A stretch of DNA of 64,000 nucleotides from assembly GCA_001942045.1 (NCBI GenBank), contig MSTD01000001.1, positions 272,260-336,259 on the forward strand, written 5' to 3'. This DNA is from Mycolicibacterium porcinum (GTDB taxonomy: Bacteria > Actinomycetota > Actinomycetes > Mycobacteriales > Mycobacteriaceae). A model generated the notes under the pieces. The model made no database searches. It was not told the DNA's origin and saw only the letters and a program-made list of their open reading frames with translations. Position numbers and translations under genes: made by a program. Of the stretch, positions 25,246 through 33,760 are shown one piece after another; the first letter of the stretch is position 1; each line of letters starts with the position of its first letter.

Positions 25246-26500
25246 CTTCCACCTCGTCGAGTTCGAACGGCGGGGCGCCGATGCCCGCGATCGAGTGCGT
25301 GCCCTGTGACGTGCGCTCGGTGATGCGAGCATCGACGGTGCGGGCGCCGATGCTCAGTTTCACGGGCCCGGCCGCGACGGTGCTCGGTGCATCGAGAATC
25401 GTTCCGCGCCAGTGGTACTGGCCGTCGATCGGGTCCAAGTGACCGGTGAGCCGCACATGAACCCGACGATCGCCGTCACCGCTGTCGAGGATGGCGAACC
25501 CGTCGTACACCTCTTCGGTGACGCCCGCCCCGGAGCCTGCCGCCTCGCCGGCGCCGGCGGTCAGAGCCTGCGGGGCCTTCGCGGGCAGGAACCCGGACCG
25601 CCGCCACATCCGCCGGCCGATGCGGCCCATCAGTCCGACCTCTTCGAGGAAGGCGGCCAGCGGTGCGAACCCGGAGATCTGCACCTCGCGGCGGTGGGCA
25701 CTGGCCCGCGCGATCCGGCGGGCCGCGCGGGCGTTGAGGCCGACGCGTGCGTACTGGACCTTGTTGGTGAACAGGTACCGGAAGAAGTACCCGCCGACGC
25801 CGTTGAGGTTGGCCACCCACGCCCGCTTGTACCAGCGCATCGATGGGGTGCGTTGACGCAGGCCGTCGCGGGCGAACTGGATGTGCCGGGCCTCTTCGGT
25901 GACGTGAATGCGCATGAGGCGCTGCACCATTGGCTGCAATTCAGGGTCGTCCATCATCTGTCGCTGCAGCGAGTCGAAGATCTCCTCGCCGATCAGGGCG
26001 GCCACCCACAACACCGAACCGCGGAAAAAGAACGGCAGGGTGTTGATGATCATCCGCTGGTACAGCCGCGGCCGCACCGGCTTGGCCCCGATCTTGTCGA
26101 TGGCCTTGCCGAACATCACCATGTGGCGGGTCTCGTCGCCGAGTTCGGTGAGCTCGTAGTGCGTCGAATTCGAGGTGGGGTCCTGATGCATCATCTTGCG
26201 CAGCAGGGCCTGGTTGAGAATGTTCTCGAACCAGATGCCCGCCGACAGTGTGTTGGCCAGCTCCTGGCGCGACAGCTCGATCTGCTCCTCGCGGGACATG
26301 CTGTCCCACAAGGAGGTTCCGTACAGCGACACGATTCTCGGCGGCAGGAAGAACTTGTCCGGATCGATCGGCGCCTGCCAGTCGATGTCCACCACCGGCG
26401 CGTATGACTTGCGAACCGAACCCTTCAGCAGGCGTTCGGAGAACGCGTCCCGCCGTTCAGCGCGCGCCGATCCTCCGTCGGGTCTGACCGAAGTTGTCAC
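25229..26500 (-). CDS. AurF-like diiron oxygenase with C-terminal DUF4873 domain
   Basis: This 423-aa protein has an N-terminal ferritin-like helical bundle (about residues 60-290) with ligand motifs WFENIL, GDETRHMVMF, GEEIFDSLQ and TEEARHIQFA. These are the Glu/His set expected for a carboxylate-bridged diiron site as in the N-oxygenase AurF. A C-terminal domain (about 335-420), with YDGFAILDSGDGDRRVHVRLTGH split by a loop, resembles DUF4873. AurF oxidises aryl amines; the substrate here is unknown. The GTG start is at 26500. Its position upstream of cobF corresponds to the Rv0943c region in tuberculosis-complex genomes. Confidence 0.8.
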   Translation of the reverse strand: MTTSVRPDGGSARAERRDAFSERLLKGSVRKSYAPVVDIDWQAPIDPDKFFLPPRIVSLYGTSLWDSMSREEQIELSRQELANTLSAGIWFENILNQALLRKMMHQDPTSNSTHYELTELGDETRHMVMFGKAIDKIGAKPVRPRLYQRMIINTLPFFFRGSVLWVAALIGEEIFDSLQRQMMDDPELQPMVQRLMRIHVTEEARHIQFARDGLRQRTPSMRWYKRAWVANLNGVGGYFFRYLFTNKVQYARVGLNARAARRIARASAHRREVQISGFAPLAAFLEEVGLMGRIGRRMWRRSGFLPAKAPQALTAGAGEAAGSGAGVTEEVYDGFAILDSGDGDRRVHVRLTGHLDPIDGQYHWRGTILDAPSTVAAGPVKLSIGARTVDARITERTSQGTHSIAGIGAPPFELDEVEVSAAG

Positions 26501-26624
26501 CGTTGACGTTCCCTTCGTTTGTGGTCCCCCTCACTCCGACGTTAGGTACCGACAATGTGTGATGTCAATACCCCGGGTACCGGATACTTCGGGTACGCGG
26601 TTTCGGTTCGGTTAACCTTCGACA

Positions 26625-27383
26625 GTGCGTCGCATCCATGTCATCGGGATCGGGGCCGGTGATCCGGACTTCGTCACCGCACAGGCTATTTCCGCGCTCA
26701 ACGACACGCAGGTGTTTTTCGCGATGGACAAGGGCCCGCGTCGCGGTGCGGCCGACGATCTGGTCGCGGTGCGCAAACTGATCTGCGATCGGTTCATCAC
26801 CGAACCCGGCTATCGCTTCGTCGAACTGGTCGATCCGCCGCGCGCCGCCGCCGGCGACGTACCGGGCTACCGCCAGGTGGTGGCGGACTGGCATGCCGAG
26901 CGGGCCCGGATCTGGGCCGCGGCCATCGAAACCGAACTCGGGCCCGACGGCACCGGGGCCTTTCTGGCCTGGGGAGATCCGTCGCTGTACGACAGCACGC
27001 TGCGGATCCTGGACAAAGTCGCCGAATACGTGGACTTCCAGTACGACGTCATTCCAGGCATCACCGCCATCCAGGCCCTGACCGCGCGTCATCGCATCCC
27101 GCTCAACGACGTCGGTGAACCGGTGCTGATCACCACCGGGCGCCAGTTGCGCGAGCACGGGCTGACCGGAAGTGCGGTGGTGATGCTCGACGCCGACTGT
27201 TCGTTTCAGCAGTGCCCGCCACAGACCCGGATCTGGTGGGGCGCCTATCTGGGCACGCCCGATGAGTTGCTGTATGCGGGAAGGGTCGGGGAGATCGGCG
27301 ACGAAATCGTTGCTGCGCGAGCAGAAGCGAGAACGCGCCACGGCTGGATCATGGACACGTACCTGCTGCGCTCGGCAGACTAG
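26625..27383 (+). CDS. cobF: Precorrin-6A synthase (deacetylating) CobF
   Basis: This 252-aa SAM-dependent methyltransferase methylates C-1 of precorrin-5 with loss of acetate, in aerobic cobalamin synthesis. HVIGIGAGDPDFVTAQA at the N-terminus is the tetrapyrrole methylase signature; FLAWGDPSLYDSTLRIL and YDVIPGITAIQAL are conserved CobF segments. The start is a GTG at 26625. It stands alone, away from other cob genes, 6 bp before a holin-like gene. M. tuberculosis lacks cobF through a deletion remembered as lying between Rv0943c and Rv0944, exactly this setting. Confidence 0.93.
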   Translation: MRRIHVIGIGAGDPDFVTAQAISALNDTQVFFAMDKGPRRGAADDLVAVRKLICDRFITEPGYRFVELVDPPRAAAGDVPGYRQVVADWHAERARIWAAAIETELGPDGTGAFLAWGDPSLYDSTLRILDKVAEYVDFQYDVIPGITAIQALTARHRIPLNDVGEPVLITTGRQLREHGLTGSAVVMLDADCSFQQCPPQTRIWWGAYLGTPDELLYAGRVGEIGDEIVAARAEARTRHGWIMDTYLLRSAD

Positions 27384-27389
27384 ACCGCC

Positions 27390-27773
27390 ATGAGCTCATT
27401 TCTCCTGCGCGCCGCGATAACCGGATTCGCGCTCTGGGTGGTCACTCTCGTCGTGCCGGGGATCTACTTCATCGGTGGTGACACCACCATCGCCAGGGTC
27501 GGCATCATCTTCTTCGTCGCGGTGATCTTCGGTCTGGTCAACGCGTTCATCAAGCCGATCGTGCAAATTCTGTCGATCCCGCTCTACATCCTCACGCTCG
27601 GCCTGATCCACATCGTGATCAATGCGCTGATGCTGTGGATCACGTCGTGGATCACCGACAACACCACGGGTTGGGGTCTGCACATCGACCAGTTCTGGTG
27701 GACCGCGATCTGGGCGGCCATCGTGCTGTCGTTGGTGAGCTGGCTACTGTCGTTCGTCAAGGCTCTCGCGTAG
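27390..27773 (+). CDS. Phage-holin-4-like small membrane protein
   Basis: This 127-aa protein has four predicted membrane spans. GLVNAFIKPIVQILSIPLYI in the middle is the signature of the family annotated as phage holin family 4, which despite the name is chromosomal in many bacteria and of unknown role. It begins 6 bp after cobF and is probably cotranscribed. Its 3' end overlaps the convergent FUSC gene by 30 bp. Confidence 0.85.
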   Translation: MSSFLLRAAITGFALWVVTLVVPGIYFIGGDTTIARVGIIFFVAVIFGLVNAFIKPIVQILSIPLYILTLGLIHIVINALMLWITSWITDNTTGWGLHIDQFWWTAIWAAIVLSLVSWLLSFVKALA

Positions 27774-29489
27774 GGCCGTCGCCTGTTCCCGGAGCGCGGC
27801 CGCGGTATCGGCGGCCGCCTCCGCGCCTGACTCCGTGTCGCGGTCCCGCTCGGCGCCCCAGCACGCCGCCAGGGTGCGGTAGGCGAGTTGTTCGGTGGCG
27901 ACCACGGCCGGCCACATGCGTTCGGCCCCAAGGCGTTGCGCGGCCGAACCCCCGACACTCGCGTCGTAAGCCGGCAGTAGTTCCATGGCCCGCAACTGCA
28001 GGTCTCGCCGTTCCGTACGGGCCGCCGGGGAGGTGGCATTGTCGGCCGCCAGGTGCGGCAGCGTGGCGGTGACCGCGTCGAGCGTTGCGGTGACGGCAGT
28101 GCGCAGGCCGGTCGGGTGGCGCAGGCGTTGGGTGGCCCAGTAGACGGCCAGCGCCACGGCACAGCCGATCAGGGTGTCGCTGCCGCGGGTGAGCAGCAGT
28201 TCGTCGAGATCCTCGACCGGCTGCCCGCCGGAGGCGATGGTGAGGGCGGCGGGCGTGATGAACACGACGGCCAGCGTGTAGTTGCGCATCACGTACATCT
28301 CGATGATGAACTGCAGCGCGCCGATCACCAGGGCCAGCCACAGGCCGTGCGGATGCAGCGCCAGGATCGCGCCGGCGAGGCCGAGGCCGAGCAACGTGCC
28401 CAGCGTCCGTTCCACGCCGCGGGCCACGGTGCGCTGCCAGTCGAAACCTTGATGCAGCATCAGCACCGCGGCGGCCATCGCCCAATACGCGTGCGTCATC
28501 GTCAGGGCCTGCGAGATCAGCACGGCGATCACACCGGAGATCGCGACCGCGATCCCGACCCGAACCGCCAGTTGCAGTGATACCGAGCCCGGTGTGAGTG
28601 CCCGGCGCAGTAGCTGCAACGCGCTGGGCCTGCCGAGCGGAATCCCTTCGGCGCCATGCTCATCGGTGACCGCGTCGGCAGGCACGGCGGCCAGGTGTCG
28701 GGCCAGGGCCGCGCCGTCGTACGCCAGTGGTTCACCGGAGTCGGCGGCGCGCATGGCTTCGGCGAACAACACGTGCAGGCGCCGGTTGACGACCCGCAGC
28801 CGATACAGCGCCTGGTCGGGTTTGGGCTGGACCGGTTGATAGGTGACCAGAGTGACCCACGCGGTGTGCAGCAGGAACGCCGCTTTATGTCGGGTCTCGG
28901 CCGCCGGGTTCTCGATGTAGGCGGCGACAGCTCCGGCGGCCGCGGCCACCGCCGCCTTCTCCGGCCCGCGGGGTCGGATCAATGCGCCCGACATGTGCAC
29001 CAGCCAGGCGAACGCGCCGCCGGCCAGGACGAGCGCGGCGTGATGGCCCGGGCTGAGATGCAATGTCGCCGGAGTGCCGGTACCGGCCGCGCAGGCCAGC
29101 ACCACCATGTAGGCCCCGGGTGGGCCGATGCTCAGGGCGTGGCAGACCAGGGTGGCGGCCACAGCGATCACGGTCACGGTGAGCACGCCCAGCCACGGCG
29201 TCGACGACGCCCAGTCGCCGAGCGCGACCGCCGCGGCGAAGCACACCGCGACCACGCCGAGGTACGCGCCGCGATTCAGATAGGGGCGGCCGCTGCCGTA
29301 CAGCGAGGTGAATCCGCCGATGGTGGCGATCAATCCGGCCGTGGTGTCGCCGGCCAGCCAGCCCACCAGAACCGGCACGGCCATGCAGATTCCGGCGCGC
29401 AACGCGAACGGCCACCGGCGCGGCACACTGTTGATCACGAAGATGTTGCGTAGCGGGTTGGTCGCTCGGGGAGCCGGCCGCTCGGACAT
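27744..29489 (-). CDS. FUSC-family inner membrane protein (putative aromatic acid exporter)
   Basis: This 581-aa protein starts at the ATG at 29489 (MSERPAPRATNPLRN). It has two blocks of membrane helices (about 30-170 and 330-450), each followed by a cytosolic domain, the layout of the FUSC/YccS group. GGFTSLYGSGRPYLNR in the first block and ERTLGTLLGLGLAG in the second are conserved. Some relatives export aromatic acids; here the substrate is unknown. It is divergent from the DNA glycosylase gene with 40 bp between the starts. Confidence 0.85.
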   Translation of the reverse strand: MSERPAPRATNPLRNIFVINSVPRRWPFALRAGICMAVPVLVGWLAGDTTAGLIATIGGFTSLYGSGRPYLNRGAYLGVVAVCFAAAVALGDWASSTPWLGVLTVTVIAVAATLVCHALSIGPPGAYMVVLACAAGTGTPATLHLSPGHHAALVLAGGAFAWLVHMSGALIRPRGPEKAAVAAAAGAVAAYIENPAAETRHKAAFLLHTAWVTLVTYQPVQPKPDQALYRLRVVNRRLHVLFAEAMRAADSGEPLAYDGAALARHLAAVPADAVTDEHGAEGIPLGRPSALQLLRRALTPGSVSLQLAVRVGIAVAISGVIAVLISQALTMTHAYWAMAAAVLMLHQGFDWQRTVARGVERTLGTLLGLGLAGAILALHPHGLWLALVIGALQFIIEMYVMRNYTLAVVFITPAALTIASGGQPVEDLDELLLTRGSDTLIGCAVALAVYWATQRLRHPTGLRTAVTATLDAVTATLPHLAADNATSPAARTERRDLQLRAMELLPAYDASVGGSAAQRLGAERMWPAVVATEQLAYRTLAACWGAERDRDTESGAEAAADTAAALREQATALRESLDERQ

Positions 29490-29529
29490 GTCTACAGCAT
29501 GCTCGGCGTTTCGCTGACACACTGGAGCC

Positions 29530-30384
29530 ATGCCCGAACTGCCCGAAGTCGAGGCGTTGGCCGATCATCTCCGCCGGCATGCGACCGGCCGGGAGGTCAC
29601 CCGGATCGACGTGTCCGCGTTGTCGGTGCTCAAGACGTTCGATCCGCCGACGACGGCGTTGCACGGCCAGACGGTGACGGGCGCGAACCGCTGGGGCAAA
29701 TACCTCGGTCTCGAAGTCGGCCCCTGGCACCTGATCACCCATCTATCACGGGCCGGTTGGCTGCGGTGGTCGGACAAGTTGGCGCCGACCCCGCTCAAGC
29801 CGGGCAAGGGACCGATCGCGTTGCGCGTGCACCTCGGCGAGGGGGTTGGCTTCGACCTCACCGAGGCGGGGACGCAGAAGCGGCTGGCGGTGTGGGTGGT
29901 CGACGATCCGATGGCCGTACCGCAGATCGCGTCGCTGGGACCTGATGCGCTGTCGCTGGATTCGGCCGGACTGGCCGGTGTGCTGGCGGGCAATTCCGGC
30001 CGGATCAAGACGGTGATCACCGACCAGAAGGTGATCGCCGGGATCGGCAACGCCTACAGCGACGAGATCCTGCACGTGGCCAAGCTGTCTCCGTTCGCCA
30101 CCGCAGGCAAGCTGACCGATGCCCAACTCGGCGCGTTGCACGACGCGATGATCTCGGTGCTCACCGATGCGGTGACGCGTTCGGTGGGGCAGCAGGCCGC
30201 GACGCTCAAGGGGGAGAAGCGGTCCGGCCTGCGAGTGCATGCCCGCACCGGACTGCCGTGCCCGGTATGTGGGGACACCGTGCGGGAGGTGTCTTTCGCC
30301 GACAAGTCGTTCCAGTACTGCCCGACGTGCCAGACCGGCGGGAAGGTGCTGGCCGACCGGCGGATGTCGCGGCTGCTGAAGTAG
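29530..30384 (+). CDS. Fpg/Nei-family DNA glycosylase (Rv0944-like)
   Basis: This 284-aa base-excision repair enzyme has the N-terminal PELPEVEALA, whose Pro and Glu (after Met removal) are the catalytic pair. Lys58 is in NRWGKYLGLE. The helix-two-turn-helix is around DQKVIAGIGNAYSDEIL, and a zinc finger has Cys244/247 (CPVC) and Cys264/267 (CPTC). In Fpg and Nei the finger hairpin carries an essential Arg six residues before the CPxC; the aligned residue here is Lys (ADKSFQYC), so activity or lesion range may differ. M. tuberculosis Rv0944 is a shorter relative. Confidence 0.9.
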   Translation: MPELPEVEALADHLRRHATGREVTRIDVSALSVLKTFDPPTTALHGQTVTGANRWGKYLGLEVGPWHLITHLSRAGWLRWSDKLAPTPLKPGKGPIALRVHLGEGVGFDLTEAGTQKRLAVWVVDDPMAVPQIASLGPDALSLDSAGLAGVLAGNSGRIKTVITDQKVIAGIGNAYSDEILHVAKLSPFATAGKLTDAQLGALHDAMISVLTDAVTRSVGQQAATLKGEKRSGLRVHARTGLPCPVCGDTVREVSFADKSFQYCPTCQTGGKVLADRRMSRLLK

Positions 30385-30428
30385 CAGCCGCGTTTTTGAC
30401 AGTTGTCTAACTCGGTTATCCTGCAGCG

Positions 30429-31178
30429 ATGACCCGTCAGAAGATCCTCATCACCGGTGCCAGCTCCGGACTGGGAGCGGGCATGGCCCGCCAATTCGCG
30501 GCCAAGGGCCGGGACCTGGCGTTGTGTGCCCGGCGCACCGAGCGGCTCGACGAGCTCAAGGCCGAGCTGGCCGACCGGCACCCCTACATCAAGGTCGCGG
30601 TCGCGGCGCTGGACGTCAACGACCATGAGGCCGTGCCGCGGGTGTTCGGTGAGCTGTCCGAGGAACTCGGCGGTATCGATCGCGTGATCGTCAACGCCGG
30701 CATAGGCAAGGGTTGGCCGCTCGGCGAGGGCAAGCCGTGGGCGAACAAGGCCACCATCGAAACCAACCTGATCGCCGGTCTGGTGCAGATCGAGACGGCG
30801 CTGGAGATGTTCAAGAAATCCGGCAGTGGTCACCTGGTGCTGATCTCGTCGGTGCTCGGCAACACCGGTGTGCCCGGCGGAAAGGCCGCCTACTGCGCGT
30901 CGAAGGCCGGCATGACCTCGCTCGGTGAGTCGTTGCGCGCTGAGTACGACAAGGGCCCGATCCGGGTGACCGTCGTCGAGCCCGGCTACATCGAGTCGGA
31001 GATGACCGCCAAGTCGGCGACCACGATGCTGATGGTCGACAACGAGACCGGCGTGCGCGCGATGGTCGAGGCCATCGAGAAGGAGAAGGGCCGGGCCGTC
31101 GTGCCGCGGTGGCCGTGGGCGCCGCTGACCCAGGTGATGCGGTTGCTGCCGCCGAAGTACACCAAGCGCTTCGCGTAG
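30429..31178 (+). CDS. Short-chain dehydrogenase/reductase (Rv0945-like)
   Basis: This 249-aa SDR has the cofactor motif GASSGLGAGMA (residues 10-20), VNAGIG, and the catalytic YCASKAG with Ser from ISSVLG upstream. The C-terminal extension, PRWPWAPLTQVMRLLPPKYTKR, resembles SDRs that associate with membranes or lipid substrates. The ATG start is at 30429. The same gene follows the Fpg-like gene in M. tuberculosis. The substrate is unknown. Confidence 0.9.
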   Translation: MTRQKILITGASSGLGAGMARQFAAKGRDLALCARRTERLDELKAELADRHPYIKVAVAALDVNDHEAVPRVFGELSEELGGIDRVIVNAGIGKGWPLGEGKPWANKATIETNLIAGLVQIETALEMFKKSGSGHLVLISSVLGNTGVPGGKAAYCASKAGMTSLGESLRAEYDKGPIRVTVVEPGYIESEMTAKSATTMLMVDNETGVRAMVEAIEKEKGRAVVPRWPWAPLTQVMRLLPPKYTKRFA

Positions 31179-31229
31179 TCGCAGGTGTCGCACCGGCTGG
31201 GCTTTCCTGCGGCGATTTCCGGGGGATGT

Positions 31230-31532
31230 CGAGGTGCCCGCCTGTGAGCGACTTTTCAGCGACAATCGCCACCTGAGCAACATCGGTATCACCAAACACA
31301 TTGTCGCTTGCGGATTTCGGCACATGTGCACCATTGGCCTCACCGGGCACTTCAGCCCAGTGCCCGGCTACTAGCGACACTGTCGCTGATAGCCGGGCAA
31401 CCCGAAATCTGGTGCTGATGAGGCTGAATCTCACTGCTGTGACGCAAGTACTGATCGCCGCTGTGGTCAGTGTGGCCGACGGTGTTTATGGGGCGATTGT
31501 CGCTGGAAAGTCGCGGACAGGCGGGCAGGTCG
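31230..31532. repeat. Nested palindromic intergenic element
   Basis: 41-nt terminal arms (31230-31270 and 31492-31532) are inverted copies matching at 36 of 41 positions. A second inverted repeat lies inside, with 19-nt arms 31361-31379 and 31381-31399 matching at 17 of 19. No gene is recognisable in the 303 bp. It occupies most of the 461-bp gap between the SDR and the glycine-rich protein gene. It could be a MITE-like relic or a structured RNA. Confidence 0.6.
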
Positions 31533-31639
31533 ACAGGGCCGTCCGCTGCGCCGACACACCGAGGGGTTGCGGCCTCCGGACGGCGGCGCTCCGAACACAG
31601 CGGGTTTCAGTACCGGGTGGACCTGGGTAGCCCACCTGC

Positions 31640-32053
31640 ATGACCTCAAGACTGATTGCCTCGATGTTCTTTGCAGGCGCTGCGGCTGGGGCTGTCGCGT
31701 TCGCTCCCGCCGCCATCGCTGATCCTCCGCCGCCGCCCCCGTGCATGAATGCCGACGGGACACCGTGCGCCGATGTGGGCACCGCCGGTCCCGGTGGCGC
31801 CAGCGGCCAGATCCCGGGTGGTCCGGGCGGCACCGCAGGCCCCGGTGGTGCCAGCGGCGCGATCCCGTACGGCCCCGAAGGCGCGGCGGGTCCCGGCGGC
31901 GCGACGGGCGAAATCCCGTACGGCCCCGGTGGGACCGCAGGCCCCGGTGGCGCCAGTGGCCAGATTCCTTACGGCCCCGGCGGCAGCGCGGGTCCCGGTG
32001 GCGCCAGTGGCTGTATCCCGAATGTGGGCTGCGCGACGATCCCTGGTCCGTAG
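31640..32053 (+). CDS. Secreted glycine/proline-rich tandem-repeat protein
   Basis: This 137-aa exported protein has a signal peptide ending near AAIADPP. After a PPPPPP run and a pair of cysteines (Cys35, Cys43), residues 48-115 are four tandem 17-residue units of the type TAGPGGASGQIPYGPGG, followed by a partial fifth unit and an ending with two cysteines (GCIPNVGCATIPGP). The collagen-like Gly/Pro spacing suggests an extended surface or wall polypeptide. No function is known. It converges on pgi with a 7-bp gap. Confidence 0.8.
   Translation: MTSRLIASMFFAGAAAGAVAFAPAAIADPPPPPPCMNADGTPCADVGTAGPGGASGQIPGGPGGTAGPGGASGAIPYGPEGAAGPGGATGEIPYGPGGTAGPGGASGQIPYGPGGSAGPGGASGCIPNVGCATIPGP
31781..32029 (+). 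repeat. 51-bp in-frame tandem repeat (four full units plus a partial)
   Basis: Units start at 31781, 31832, 31883 and 31934, with a partial unit from 31985. Each codes for a 17-residue Gly/Pro unit. Differences are mainly in the residue before Ile (Q, A, E, Q, C) and in the final triplet. Such in-frame minisatellites can vary in copy number between strains. Confidence 0.85.
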
Positions 32054-32060
32054 GTAGAGC

Positions 32061-33710
32061 CTAGGCTGAGCGGCCGCGTTCGACCCGGTACCGGCGCACC
32101 AACGCATCGGTCGACGAATCCGACTGCTTGGCAGGTGAATCCGGTTCGGTGATCACCGGCAGCAGCGCCTTGGCCTGGGTCTTGCCCAGCTCGACGCCCC
32201 ACTGATCGAAGGAGTCGATCCCCCACACCACTCCCTCGGTGAACACCTGGTGTTCGTAGAGGGCGATGAGCTGGCCCACCACCGACGGCGTCAACCTGGT
32301 TGCCAGGATTGACGTCGTCGGTCGGTTGCCGGGCATCACCTTGTGCGGTACCACGGCGGCCGGAGTGTTTTCTGCCGCAATGGCTTCGGCGGTCTTGCCG
32401 AAGGCCAGCACCTGGGTCTGGGCGAAGAAGTTGCTCATCAGCAGGTCGTGCATGCTGCCCGTGCCATCGGCGGTCGGCAGATCGTCGGTGGGCTCCGAGA
32501 AACCGATGAAGTCGGCGGGAACCAAGCGGGTGCCCTGGTGCAGCAACTGATAGAACGCGTGCTGGCCGTTGGTGCCGGGCTCGCCCCAGAAAATCTCGCC
32601 GGTATCGGTACTCACGGCGGAGCCGTCCGCGCGCACCGACTTCCCGTTGGATTCCATGGTCAACTGCTGCAAATACGCCGCGAACCGGGACAGGTCGTTG
32701 GAGTAGGGCAACACCGCACGTGATTGTGCGCCAAAGAAATTCGAGTACCACAGTCCGATAAGCCCCAGCAGCGCCGGAGCGTTCTCGGCCAGCGGCGCGG
32801 TGCGGAAGTGCTCGTCGACCAGGTGGAAACCCGACAGGAACTCGGCGAAGCGCTCCCGGCCGATCACGGCCATCACCGACAGCCCGATCGCCGAGTCCAC
32901 CGAGTACCGGCCGCCGACCCAGTCCCAGAAGCCGAACATGTTGTCGGTGTCGATGCCGAACTCCTGCACCAGCTTCGCGTTGGTGGACACGGCGACGAAA
33001 TGCTTGGCGACTGCGTCCTCGCCGAGCGCGGCGACCAGCCAGCGGCGCGCGGCCGTGGCGTTGGTGAGCGTCTCGAGGGTGGAGAACGTCTTGGAGGCGA
33101 CGATGAAAAGCGTTGTGGCCGGATCCAGATCAGCCAGCGTCGCCACCAGGTCGGCCGGGTCGACGTTGGACACGAAGCGGGCGCCGATCCCGGCGTCGGC
33201 GTAGTGGCGCAACGCGTCGTACACCATCACCGGGCCGAGGTCCGAACCGCCGATGCCGATGTTCACCACCGTCTTGATGCGCTCGCCGGTGGCGCCGGAC
33301 CACTCGCCGCTGCGGAGCCGGTCAGTGAACGCCCCCATGCGATCGAGTACCTCATGGACGTCGGCCACCACGTTCTGGCCGTCGACGGTCAACGACGCGT
33401 CGGCGGGCAACCGCAACGCGGTGTGCAGCACGGCGCGGTCCTCGGAGGTGTTGATGTGCTCCCCGGCGAACATCGCATCGCGACGCGCTTCCAGCCCGGC
33501 GGCCCGCGCCAGGTCTGCCAGCAGCTCCAGGGTCTTCCGGGTGATGCGGTGCTTGCTGTAGTCGATGTAGAGGTCACCGACGTTCAGCGCGAGTTCGGTG
33601 CCGCGGTGAGGATCCTCGGCGAACAGCTGCGTCAGATGAATGTCGCGGATCTCGTCGTAGTGCTTCGACAATGCCTGCCATGCGGGGGTTGCGGTGATGT
33701 CAGCACTCAT
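32061..33710 (-). CDS. pgi: Glucose-6-phosphate isomerase
   Basis: This 549-aa enzyme interconverts glucose 6-phosphate and fructose 6-phosphate. The start was set at the ATG at 33710 ([11 protein letters not shown]); 25 codons upstream in the frame are not conserved. Signatures are [15 protein letters not shown] (about 152-166), [18 protein letters not shown] (PGI signature 1) and [14 protein letters not shown] (signature 2), with catalytic Glu in [10 protein letters not shown] and Lys in VELGK. It is a full-length enzyme of the E. coli-like type. Its neighbours match Rv0946c in M. tuberculosis. Confidence 0.97.
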   Translation of the reverse strand: MSADITATPAWQALSKHYDEIRDIHLTQLFAEDPHRGTELALNVGDLYIDYSKHRITRKTLELLADLARAAGLEARRDAMFAGEHINTSEDRAVLHTALRLPADASLTVDGQNVVADVHEVLDRMGAFTDRLRSGEWSGATGERIKTVVNIGIGGSDLGPVMVYDALRHYADAGIGARFVSNVDPADLVATLADLDPATTLFIVASKTFSTLETLTNATAARRWLVAALGEDAVAKHFVAVSTNAKLVQEFGIDTDNMFGFWDWVGGRYSVDSAIGLSVMAVIGRERFAEFLSGFHLVDEHFRTAPLAENAPALLGLIGLWYSNFFGAQSRAVLPYSNDLSRFAAYLQQLTMESNGKSVRADGSAVSTDTGEIFWGEPGTNGQHAFYQLLHQGTRLVPADFIGFSEPTDDLPTADGTGSMHDLLMSNFFAQTQVLAFGKTAEAIAAENTPAAVVPHKVMPGNRPTTSILATRLTPSVVGQLIALYEHQVFTEGVVWGIDSFDQWGVELGKTQAKALLPVITEPDSPAKQSDSSTDALVRRYRVERGRSA

Positions 33711-33760
33711 TCCGCTGACCTTAGTGCGGCGGTGGGTTGAAGGGTGTACATGATGGATGT

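Noticed and set aside
27390..27773. Prophage remnant suggested by the holin-like protein
   Set aside because: No endolysin, structural or integrase genes are nearby; this family is commonly chromosomal.
31781..32029. Regular repeats considered as a CRISPR array
   Set aside because: Units are contiguous, in frame and coding for a Gly/Pro repeat; there are no unique spacers and no cas genes.
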